A stretch of DNA of 64,000 bases, from positions 24,417,245 through 24,481,244 of the forward strand of contig NC_066316.1 of assembly GCF_022539315.1 (NCBI RefSeq). Direction: 5' to 3'. This stretch comes from Serinus canaria. Taxonomy: Eukaryota; Chordata; Aves; Passeriformes; Fringillidae. The translations under genes were made by a program, and so were the position numbers. Shown piece after piece: positions 50,976 through 62,020 of the stretch. The notes below the pieces were generated by a model. The model did not search any database. It saw only the letters and a program-made list of their open reading frames with translations, and was not told the origin of the DNA. Positions within the stretch are counted from its first letter, which is position 1. Every line of letters begins with the position of its first letter.

Positions 50976-52177
50976 AAAATTGTCTTTCTGTCTGCTAATT
51001 TGGTCTACAATTCATTGCATGATACATTTTTGGTACATTCTGGTTCCATTTATATGCTTTATGATTCAGTGAAACCATTAAGAATGTTGTTCTTTTATTC
51101 TGCTTCATCTTCCTACATTACCAACACAGTCTTCTGGAAGGAATAAATTTCTAAATGAAGGCATTTAACAGACATTTGTGGTCCCAGCTTATTCCCAACT
51201 AAACCAGAGTTTTGAAATCTAATTAAAATAGCCTTGAAGCATTGCATCTCTACCTTAAAATTTTGTACTTTGATTTCTATGGCATTAAAATAGCATTACA
51301 TACCTCTACCTGACATATTTCTCTTCATTTGAATGCCTGCTTATTTTTTGATGTAAACCACAGAAGAATGGAAAATTACTTGTTAGTCATGTTAAATTAG
51401 AGCGTGATCCTTCCTGTGTTGTTCCCACTTTTCCATTTGCTCTAGGACATTGATTATATTCATTTTCTGTTGGCCACTATGTTATAAGTGCTCATTTTAT
51501 GTTGGTGTATTTGGAGATGCTCTATAATTGTTATAATAATTTATCTTACAGTGGGGAAGGGAACATAATGCAGCTTCAACTGGCAAGGTGTCTTTCATTA
51601 CACAGAGGAAAATAATGCATTCATTAAGTGAGAACCATGAGTAAAAACATTTACAGGTGTGATCAAAAAGTAGTGCTCTGTTCTAGTGAAATAACTCGTT
51701 GTAGTCAGTGGCAGTAGGCCAGATTCCCAAAGCTCATAAATGAAAATAAATACATAAAAGATATTGGTTTTCAGTCTTGAGTGTTACAATGCTTCTGGTT
51801 TCTCTTGAGGTGCTGAGAAGTAAAAGGAATTGAAGTTCATTAAAGAGGTAATTAAATTTAATGGCAGAATTGCAACATAAAATTATGCAGCAAAAATGGT
51901 GAAAAATCTTGATGCCAGTGCTGTGCTCACAAAACTGGATGTTTGCTAGCAAGGTGAATTACAGCATCTAATGGTAGGCAGATGGCTTGGCAGTAAAAAG
52001 GAAAAATATGTTCACATCAAGTTTACCAGGCATATCAAAAATTCTGTGTTTCTGCCTGACTGTCATGCCTGGCTAGTATATCTTTATTCCTTTGTGTATT
52101 TTGTATTACTGCACTTCTTGACCCAAATTCACTTGAAAAAAACTAATTTAGACTTGGAGCTGAATTTATTTTTGTAG

Positions 52178-52193
52178 TTTTTTTTTTTTTTTT
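52178..52193. repeat. Poly-T run
   Basis: About sixteen T bases in intron D-E. Confidence 0.9.
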
Positions 52194-55100
52194 CATGACC
52201 TTTGATCTATTTCAGTATAAAGAATAAATTTCCATAGCAGACTTTTCCTAGACCTGCTTTTAGGGGGTTGTACATCTCCTCCTCTGTGACTGTGAAATTG
52301 CAGGATGGCATTGAGATGATGCCTTAAATAACATCCTGTGAATTAAACTACTTTTATCTATTGGATTCTGTTTCTGGTGAATAAGAAAGATTTCACATAT
52401 GTTTCATTTCTATTCACATAGCAATGAAATGTAGGGTTGTACCATACATCTATATATCATGCCATGCTCACTCTAACTTTGAGAGTCTTTCAGCAAAAGC
52501 ATAGTGGCAGGTGATTTTCATGTTTATCATGCCATCTCCTTTTGTGCTGTAAATACCTGAAGTGATTATAATGAAGCATAGCACTGTACAGGTAGTTGCT
52601 TAGAAATGCAAAGAAAACACCTTTTTTTTTAACAGCATCATTTTACTTTGAATATATTCTGCAGGTCAGACTTTGCAGAACTGAGTAGTAAAAATCTCAT
52701 GTGTATTTTCAGTTTTCACTTACTGTTTTGTTGCTTGCATGTGTCGTCACTTAAAACGTTTTTTTTTCCTTCTATCCAATATTTTAAGTATCACAATATT
52801 CTCTTAAAGAGTACTCAGATATTAATTTGTTGGTTTTTACATTCAGGCCAGTCTAAGATGTTATTTTTAAGGACTGTTTCCAATTTAGTATGAAGAGGAA
52901 CAGTGGAGTAAAGACAAGGAATACAAAAGATTTCCTTTCTCTATATGTAGAAAACCACCAAAGGTCACTTAATTGTTTTCCTCAACAATATTAGCTCAGA
53001 GGTGAGGCAAAGCTCTCACTCATGAGTTTGCAAGAATCTGTGGAGAATTGTGGATTTGCAGATTTGTGTATGCACAGATGGGGACAGTTTTGAAATAAAC
53101 ATCCTCAGATTGATAAGGATGTATGTCTCAGCTGGATTTTCAAGAATACAAGGTAGAAGGAAATTGAGAGTTACTTGCCTGCATCCAGAACTTTCTGGAT
53201 CTGATTTGATGCTGGACTGCTGTTGCTATTGGAAGAAGCAGAGGTTTTTTTATCCTGGTGTAGAATTGCAGTGGTTCCAGATTTTCTTTGATAAATAATA
53301 GCCCTTTTCAGCACCAGTTACTGATGAGCCACCACATCTTTGGAAGCTTGTTAGGACAGTCTCTTATGTTTGCTGCCTCTTAATTTCTTTGACAACTACT
53401 ATTTAATCTTACGCAAAAATTCGAGCAATTTCCATTAAAGCCTTAGACTTGAGCTATAAGTAATTTGGAGCAATGTATTTTCTGTGTTCAAAAGCTAATC
53501 TGAAAATTTGCCTATATGTAGGGCACAAAGGCATGGCAAATGCAGTGATCTCTCAAGTGTTTTGGACATAGACCTTGTTGAGTTTTGCTGAATTTGTGGA
53601 TTTATTCCATAATCTCAGATCCTGGCACTAGACTATATCCATTTGTTTTGCTCGTATGGTTGTCATCTGCAATCTGTTATAAATCTTCTTGGTTCTGCTC
53701 TTTAAGATAATTAAGCCATGGAAAACCAAATTAAAGTAACACTGGATCATTTAAGGGTCTAACCCCTTAAGGCTCTTACAGCCGCTTGCTGATGCAGGCT
53801 GTGCAGAGAGTGATCTCCCTGCTGATAATCCCAACTGTTTGTCTTGTCTATCTCTCTGCCACCTGTGTAAATCACTGTCTGTGGGACTTTTGGCTTTAGT
53901 TTATTTTGGAAAATGTGGGCAGTGTTGGTTTCTGTTTGAAGTTCAAGTATTTTAATTACACATTGAATAATTCATAAGTAGCTTGCTGAGCACTGTTTTT
54001 GGGTTGTCAGTTTATTATTGTTATTATTGAATTAAATATAATTTCAGTTAACTATTTACAATTATTCTTTGAATTGTACAAGCTTAACAAGATATTAATA
54101 TTGAAAGTTTGTTAAGAAAAGTGAGTGGTTAGGGTGTGACTATTTAGCTTGTGTTGGCTTAATACTGAGTTTTATTTTAGGAGGTGAAAACAATGCTGTG
54201 TCTTCTGGAAATGGCATTGTTTAGTTATTTATTTTGTTCCTTTTCTAAAACAATTGAATGGTAAAATTAGAAAAAAATCATGCAAGGAAAAGTGACAAAT
54301 GTAGATGTTGGCCTTTGCATCAATGTATACCTCATATCTGTATTTTTAATTGAAAAACATAACAAATAAGGTATTTTAGTGATTTCTAAAATTAATATTG
54401 AATTTGGATGTGAATTGCATCACTAGATTATATAAAACACTGTATATCACTATTTAGTTTTGAACCTAGTTACTGTTTAACAGCCAATTGCTCTAGAATT
54501 TCTACACTTAGTTGGAAATTCACCATTTTTCACAAGTTTCTATGGAAAGGAGAACTAGAAGTTAGTTTGATTTCAGGAGAGCCACAGACATGCAAACACC
54601 TCACACCTCCAGACCCCCCAGTTTGTGTCCTGTGCCATCCCCACCCCCTGTCACTGTTGACACCCCAACTGGTGCACTTGCCTGCATTTTTTAATGTAGT
54701 ATTTATTTGTTTTGTTCTTATTATTATCATATTTCTTCTGTCTGATGCTGTATTTATTATTTTATTTGTATTGTTTTCATGATTTTATTTTGTCTTTGCG
54801 TGTTTTATTTATTATTAATTTGTTTTGCACTCACGTACTCCAAAATCCCACACAGCACTCTTCTGACAGTTGCAATCCTCTATCAGTACAGCTCTGGAAG
54901 CAATGTCCATTGATGCACCAGTTCTTACCTCTCTATCACTTATTCAGAATTATTTTTATTATTAATAATAATATAATAAGTATATTTTTATTTATATTGT
55001 CTCTTAATTTTGACTTTACATTCTGAGCAACAAAATACTATTGGTCTCTGAAGTCAGCATCAAAAGTTTGATCTGCCAGAGAGTGACTGTGACAATGTTT

Positions 55101-55431
55101 TTTTGTAGTGTTCGTAGCATACTTGGACTTTATTTTAGAAATATGGTCAAAAGAAAATCATTTTAATTATGCAGAAGGAAGATAAGAAGGTAGCAGGAGA
55201 AGGAAAATGCAGTCATGCTAGATTCACTGGTTTGAGCTGTAGGGACAGAAGGATCACAGGAAAGACTGCTTAGCTACGGCTCTTATCAATGCCAACACGT
55301 TGAAAGGGGCTGACAGACTATTAGGAAATGTGTTCATAACAGAGCTTTATTCTTGGGAGTGATTTGTCTACAAATACTGTTTTATGTACTGCCAAACTTT
55401 GAGCGGGGGGGAAAAAAAAGAAAATAGAAAA

Positions 55432-55444
55432 TGTGTGTGTGTGT
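55432..55444. repeat. Short (TG)n run
   Basis: About six TG units after an A-rich stretch. Confidence 0.9.
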
Positions 55445-56867
55445 TCTTGTCTCATATTTGCCATCCCCACAAAGAGGGAGCAAAGGTTGTGGAAAAACAT
55501 TGGAATATCCCTTATTTATTCCACTGCCTTTAGAAAAGCAGTTAATATCAGGGTCTGAATCACTGCTGTTAAATTTTAACTTGTAAGACTGCAGCAGCAA
55601 GTACTGAAACATGAATTCAGTAATAAATTTTTTGAGATTCAAGATTAAATTGTGGTAGCATACTTTACTATCTGTTTCTCCATGATCATCTATAACTTCA
55701 GTGAGTTAAAGTCTTGGTGCACTTTGCTTTACTGTTGAATATCAGATTTATAGGATACAGCAAAGTATGTTTATTTGTCAGTGACATTCACCACTGGTAT
55801 AATTCTGCACTTGTAAGTTGTGTGGGGTGTAATTGCTGAGTGAGGCTTGAGTCCCTATGCCAGAGGATTGCACTGTGTTACATCTGTAACTGGGTCTTTG
55901 CATTTGGAAGGGCTTATGACATAACTGCAATAAATGGGTTTTTTTCTGAATGCACCTCAAGAGTCATTATACAAATCCAGGTACTGGAGAAACATCTGAT
56001 CTGTTTATTGATAATGTTTTGTGTCACTGCATCTTTGCTCATTTCCTGTATGATAGACTGGGCCCAGTCAAATTCTCTGTGCACTTTTTCCTTCACTGTG
56101 CATGATACATAGATGTACTTCCAGGAAATATTTACCACTCTCCAAGAAATTCAGTTTAGAACAGTCTAAATATAATAGATGCCATGTGCAATTCATCAAC
56201 AAAAGTGGAAAAGAAAGTAAAGTTTTGGAAAAAATATTTCCATTTCAATAATGGAATGCTTTAATTAAGTAGATTGAGAGATCCATTTATTTCATTATTG
56301 CTTGAAGCCTGTGACACTACCAGGAATTTTGGGAGTGCCTTAGACAAAGCTAATATGCTTTTTTTGGCTCACTGCCATGAAAGGTAGAAGATGGGAGTAG
56401 AAGACATGTACCACTAAAGTGAAGAAAATGTTTTTAATTTCCTCACGGGGACATAGTGAACCCACTTTTTAATCTGAATTTTAATTTTTAATCACTATTA
56501 TAGCATTGGAATTTTAGAAATAATAGTCCTGATTGTAAACCTCAAACTATGGAGAACCTTTGACTTCATAATTAATTGAAAATTCTATACATTAAGAGGT
56601 TGGTACATGAGAATTCTCTGTGTCTTTTGTTTCTGAGCTGCTGTTCTTATATGTATGTTGTTATTTTTGGGGGCAGAAGGTCAGAGTTTTTGCTGCAGTG
56701 TTTAGTGATTTGTCTTTATCAAGTTTTTCTTTGTTAGCAAAGATCTAAAAACTTAACAGTATGTGCCTTCCATGTGGAAAAGGACACTTTTATAGACATG
56801 GCACAGTCTGACAGTTGAGATGCCATCTTTCAGTGTATTCACTGTTGCTCCTGCTCCTCTGTTGCAG

Positions 56868-56967
56868 TGCGGTTGGCACGTTTGCTCGAGCCTTGGACTG
56901 CAGCAGTTCTGTCAGGCAACCCAGTTTACACATGAGTGCAGCTGCTGCTTCCCGAGACATCACTCTG
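56868..56967 (+). CDS. MTA3: MTA3 internal exon E: ELM2 domain, invariant core
   Basis: The exon is 100 bp: one base completing arginine (CG+T), then 33 codons reading [20 protein letters not shown] and [13 protein letters not shown]. The acceptor is ctcctctgttgcag and the donor gtaggt. The left intron is phase 2 and the right phase 0. It covers about residues 201 to 234. This stretch is essentially identical in MTA1, MTA2 and MTA3, except that I recall S in place of the first A in MTA1. That fits its role in the ELM2 surface that binds the deacetylase. Two other frames across the exon are also open by chance; they are not real products. Confidence 0.95.
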
Positions 56968-57078
56968 GTAGGTGGCTTCTTAAACATCCTACAACTTGTA
57001 TCTCCATGAATTCAACAGTTTCTGGTGCTCCAAAGTCCCCATTTTGTACCTGTTGTCTTTAGATACCTGCAAGCAAGA

Positions 57079-57100
57079 TGTGTGTGTGTGTGTGTCTGTG
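57079..57100. repeat. (TG)n microsatellite downstream of exon E
   Basis: TG units followed by ctgtg, about 110 bases after the exon E donor. Confidence 0.9.
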
Positions 57101-58156
57101 TTAGAAAATCCTGTGTGTTTTCCTTAAGCTTCTCAGTGCTGCCCTTGTAATCACTCTGTGCAACACTTGGCATTATTAGCTGTGGATCACCCACAGCAGA
57201 ATGGATAATACACATTGTATAGGGATTCATTTGGGGCAGTGTCATTTATGTGGTAATCAAGCTGACTGAAAATTGTGTGGATAATACTTTGTACTTAATG
57301 GATGTATATGTCATCATATTTTCTAAAGGATCAGCAATCTGACTTTGCAAGCATATTTTTTAAGAACATTTCAATTAGCATATTTCTGCTATGTTTCCTT
57401 AGTATGCCGTTCACTGTTAATGTAAGCACCTGCATCTTTTAGAGAAAGTGAAATATATATTCACAGAAAAATATATTCAAAAAAGATTGCAGGTTTGTTT
57501 CTGTATAATCGTACTAGCTGAGATGAGAAGGTGTGCTGCAGTAAATAAAGTATGTCAGGAGCACTATGTGAGACCAAAAATATTACTGTTTCAGTGAATC
57601 AAGTTTGACTTAGATTACCAAAAAAAATCAACTGTTGTTTTATTATTTTAGACTTTTTGTACCTAAACACCATCACATGGTTTAGGCTTAGGAAGACCTA
57701 CTATTTACCAGATGCTAGAGTATTAGAATTAGAGGAATCTCAATAAAACTAACAGAATAGTTCAAAATAGCTAAAGCACTGCCTTATAAAGTGAATAGAG
57801 AGCCCCTAGAATTCAGTTGCACAAAATTTTGTGGGAATGGGCAGTCCCAGCAGGTTAAAAATGGTTAGAAAAATTATGTAGCCATATAGGCCATAAATTA
57901 GTACTGAGGAGAATAGGGAAAGGTGTAGCTCCTAAATGTCCTTGTTCTGAAGCTTTGTAGAAGCTGGTCAATGACATGGGAATTGACTAAAGGCTGTGAT
58001 TAGACTTACCTGAATATTTTAGCTAATATTCCTTGGTGCTACTGTTAGAGATACAGTGCTTAGTTAAATGGGTGGTTGGTCTGATTCAGTGGGACAATTC
58101 TTATATTTCAGGTAAAATATCTTTTTTATTAAGATGAGAAAAATATATTTTTTTTA

Positions 58157-58179
58157 AAGTACACTTTTGGAGTGTACTT
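58157..58179. repeat. Short inverted repeat, 8-bp arms
   Basis: aagtacac (58157-58164) and gtgtactt (58172-58179) are perfect reverse complements around a 7-base loop. The arms are too short for a microRNA precursor. Confidence 0.8.
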
Positions 58180-58579
58180 AAAAGCTATTGAACAGGAAAC
58201 TGATTTAGTCTGGGCTATGGCAGCATCATGAAGGCAGGGGCAAAATGTAATGTTTTCAGTAATGCTCAAAATGAATTTTCTGTTTCACAGTTGCTAATAT
58301 GACTTTTACCAGCACAATTCTGCTCACATTAAATACTTCATTTTGTTCATCAAAATAGTTCTTAACATTTTTCATTTTATTAATATTTTGTTGGATTAAG
58401 AATTTCTAATAAATTTTACATATTGCAAATCCCTTCTTTATTTGCATCCTGTATTCAGTATTTAATAGAGTGGATTTATCCTTATGGCAATTTCTCTTTT
58501 GAAAGTACAAGTTCAGTGCTGCTAATAAAGGGGTACTTTGTTTGAGTGCCATGTTAATGTTTCTCCATTGCAAATGATC

Positions 58580-58603
58580 CATTAAGTTCCATTACACTTA
58601 ATG
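58580..58603. repeat. Inverted repeat with NKX2-like half sites
   Basis: cattaagt (58580-58587) and acttaatg (58596-58603) are perfect reverse complements separated by 8 bases. Each arm resembles an NK-2 homeodomain site (ACTTAA). It may be a paired regulatory site or chance in AT-rich DNA. Confidence 0.5.
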
Positions 58604-59060
58604 AAAGGCATATCTTATAATGAGGCATCAAAGGAGCCACCCTAGGCTTAATTATTGTGTCTGTCTCTTCTCATTTTCCTACCCCCTCAGCTTTTTAAAA
58701 CCCTCCATTTTTAGCTTTTTAGCAACGTACTTCCTTCTAAATTAAGAAAAGACATATTTGTCATTATAATAGTTACTTTTTCAGACATTTCCATGTTAAT
58801 TGGGAGCATATTTTCAGCATCAGTTAAAGTTAGTAGAGACATTTGCAAAACTTGTGATGTATCTCATTTATACTTTGCATACAGGTGCATAACAATAAGA
58901 AAATGATACCATCTATCTTGTTAGTGCAAGGCAGGTAACCCTTGCACCTGAGGTGATATTAATGGGATTTGTGCATGCCACACCTGTGGCTTTCCAGTAT
59001 TCCTAATTAAGTTTTAATCCTATTTAGTTTTAATCAGAGATAACTGTAAACAGACAGATT

Positions 59061-59106
59061 AAAAAAACAAAAACAAAAAAAAACCCAAAAAAAACCAACA
59101 AAAAAG
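59061..59106. repeat. A-rich low-complexity tract
   Basis: Runs of A broken by single or triple C (aaaacaaaaacaaaa type). It could be the decayed tail of a retroposed element, but none is recognisable upstream. Confidence 0.85.
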
Positions 59107-61831
59107 ACCCAATAAAAACCAGAAACAGATGATGAATGTAGATAAATCCAGGGCTGATCTACACATTTCTTGCAGATGAATAACAACTGAGAGGCTTCTT
59201 TCAGGCTCCTTTATTTTGAAAACATAGGGAAGGTAATGAGACAAGATAGGAAACCCCCTGCTTTTAGAAAACCCTACAGAAGACGTGAAACAATGTGTGT
59301 TCACCTTCTTAGATGATAAGGTGTGAAGGTGCTTCTCTTACAGTGGTAAAGAATTGTGAGACAACCAACTAAAACTTGCATTTCTGGCCTTCTCAAAGGC
59401 AGTGTTTTATTTCATAATGAAAATTGATCTCTGAGAAGAGAAAGAGACTTGGAAGACCTTCTGTTTCAGATTCCTAAATACTTTATAGTGCATATACTCA
59501 CCATGAAAGCCATTTAAAGCAAAGCAGGCTGATGGCATCACTTACTCCTTGTGCTGGGTTTGTTCAGAAGAGCTTAAGTGACCTTACTGTTGGGACCTAA
59601 ATCTGATGTTGGATGTCTCTTCAAAATGAAAAGAATGAGCAGTCTTTTCCTTTGCATTTTGGATGGTGTCTTTTTAATGATTTTTATGAGATTTCCATAT
59701 ATGTGGCTCCTAAGGTAAACACACCTAAAGTATGATTGAATTGGAGAATCCACACTCAGTTTCCAGTTTGAGTGCTTTGTTGGAGGCAGCTCACTCTGGA
59801 GTGGCAGCTGCTTTGGGAGCTGTGTTTTGTGGCTGGTTGCAGGGTGCCTTCTCATGCCTTTTCTGAGCTTTTGGTGGAAAGTTTCTTCCTCTACCTGCTT
59901 ATATTTGGACTTGAAGTTGCCTCTTAGCTGCATGGCTAACACTTTTCCTCTGATGTGCCTCTGTGTCTGTGCTGGACAGCATGCTCTGGGCAAGAGTTCT
60001 TTGGGAAGGGTGGCTCTTTCTCTGTCCTTCAGGCTCCTGTTTGGGAGAGGCAATGCCAGGTCTCCCAGCCTCCTGCTTCTTCAGGTAAAGCAGATACAAA
60101 GAAGATATTCCAGGACTTTTTCTCTCAGCCTCTACTAATGCCTTCAGGCTTCTCATGCTTTTGCTACCACAATTTGCATTGCAGTGTGGAAATTTGAGGC
60201 AGGTCAGGGTTGACAAACCTGTAGAAGGCAGAGTTGTTATCAAAAAACTTTTCGGTGGTCTTCTGTCACAGGACAGCTCAGCGAGGCACTTAAGCACAGA
60301 GTTCAGTATAAATCTTTTCTTAAGTCATAGCAAAAAAAAAACCATTCTGGAGTCAGGTGTTTATTAGAGATGAAAAATGAACATAAAGCAAGAGCAAGAT
60401 TCCGATGTCATCACTTCTCTTGTCATTTTTATCAAAGTTGGGATCAGTGAATAGGTCTGGATTCAGCAGCTGCTTGGAAAACACCCTGTGTGTACTGCTG
60501 TTCTATGAAGGCTGCAATTTAAACAAAGATTTAAACCTCAGTAGCACATCTACTGTAAGAGTTCAATCTTTAGACCTGGTTTACTCATTGCCTGAATGGT
60601 AAGCAATAAATCAGTGATTTCAATGTGCATTCTCTAATATGAAGCTGATGGATTTTAGGCATTATTTGATTTTAACAATGGCTTTTCTCTAGGCTGGTGA
60701 ATTTGACTGAACCATAAGTAAAATGATACATTGCAGAATAATAGTGACATTGCTTCCTGCAGACAAAACAGTTCCAGAATCTCGTGCTTGATAGCACTCA
60801 AAGACTTATAGTAAACATTGGAGAAAGACAATAGTCACTGATAGAAGATGGCAAAAAACAAGAAAAATCCATTATTTGCACAGGATTTGTTTGCAGAAGC
60901 TCAGCTGGAATTGCTGTACTGACACATAATGCAGGAGTGCTCCTTCCTTGCAAGGTTTTCTCATAGCTGGGTTTGTGGCCTTGTGAGAGTTTCATGCTAC
61001 ACATGGAGCTCAGCACTATGGTGAGACACATTGGGAGGGGTCTGATAGAGAGTCACAGACATTACCACACTTAAAGCTCTGATACCTCCTCCAGCACAGC
61101 CGCTTGGATTGTGCTGATGGGATCTTTTGGGGCCCTGAGTCAGAAATGCATCTTGTGTGCTGCTCCTTTTGCCGATGGAGAGATTTCTTTACTTTTTATA
61201 TTCCCCATCATTGGTTAGCAATGGGGCATTCAGTGTTACCTACAGTGGGAAGATTGTTTTATAACAGAAAGGGAATCAACCAAAGAAATCTTATTTACCA
61301 GTCTGTGATAACAGTGTTTAGCAAGGGGCAAAAATCTTGCTGCTCTTTCAGTATGATGGTAATGAAAACAATAAATGTCTTCCTTCTCCAGCAACTGAGT
61401 ATTGAGCTCATAGATGTCTGAGCAGCTGTTTAGTTATTATTTAGAGCTTCTGTTAATTGAAAATGGCCCCACAGTCAATACATGGCACTGTCTTTATTGG
61501 GTTTCTTGGAACCATTTTCTGCCAACAAGAGATTCTTTAGAAATGTTTCCTAGTAATTTTCAGGAGCTAATAAGCTAATGTCATTTTTGGTAAACATTTT
61601 ATTAAGGTATTTCCTTTCCCAGATTGAGTAATAAACCATTTATTTTCCTCATAATCCACAGCAGAAAAAGACAATATGAAGATAGATTCTAAATTTAGCA
61701 TTAATTGCATTAACAGCAAAAAACTGAGGCTCCTTGCTTGGTTTATAGAGAATAATATATTGAATTTGCATTAACTGAGATGGACTAGTGTCAATTTAAA
61801 CATGTCTTTATTCTCTCCTTGTCCCTGCCAG

Positions 61832-62020
61832 TTTCATGCCATGGACACACTGCACAAACACAACTATGATCTGAGCAGTGCCATCGGTGTCCTGGTGCCC
61901 CTGGGGGGGCCTGTCTTGTGTAGAGATGAGATGGAGGAGTGGTCAGCATCAGAAGCTAGCTTATTTGAGGAGGCTTTGGAAAAGTATGGCAAGGACTTCA
62001 ATGACATTCGACAAGACTTT
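61832..62020 (+). CDS. MTA3: MTA3 internal exon F: end of ELM2, start of SANT
   Basis: The exon is 189 bp, exactly 63 codons, phase 0 on both sides. It begins [20 protein letters not shown], continues [20 protein letters not shown] and ends with [17 protein letters not shown]. The acceptor is ccttgtccctgccag and the donor gtaagt. It covers about residues 235 to 297: the C-terminal part of ELM2, then from EEWSASEA the first helix of the SANT domain. SANT and ELM2 together bind HDAC1/2 and an inositol phosphate; the residues for the latter are in the next exon, outside the window. Reading through the donor gives a stop 16 codons later, at 62069-62071. I recall YRHSYDLSSAIS in human where this copy has [12 protein letters not shown]. 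Confidence 0.95.

Larger units (their letters stand above)
47507..56867 (+). other. MTA3: MTA3 intron D-E, 9.4 kb
   Basis: It runs from gtaaga to gttgcag, phase 2. Visible content is a (TAA)n run, several poly-T and poly-A tracts, a (TG)n run near 55.43 kb, and otherwise AT-rich sequence. Open frames between 48.6 and 50.5 kb have no recognisable domain and look like chance frames. Confidence 0.9.
56968..61831 (+). other. MTA3: MTA3 intron E-F, 4.9 kb
   Basis: It runs from gtaggt to ctgccag, phase 0. It contains a (TG)n run, two short inverted repeats near 58.16 and 58.58 kb, an A-rich tract at about 59061-59106, and a GC-richer patch at 59570-60300 with overlapping minus-strand open frames that I do not recognise. 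Confidence 0.9.
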
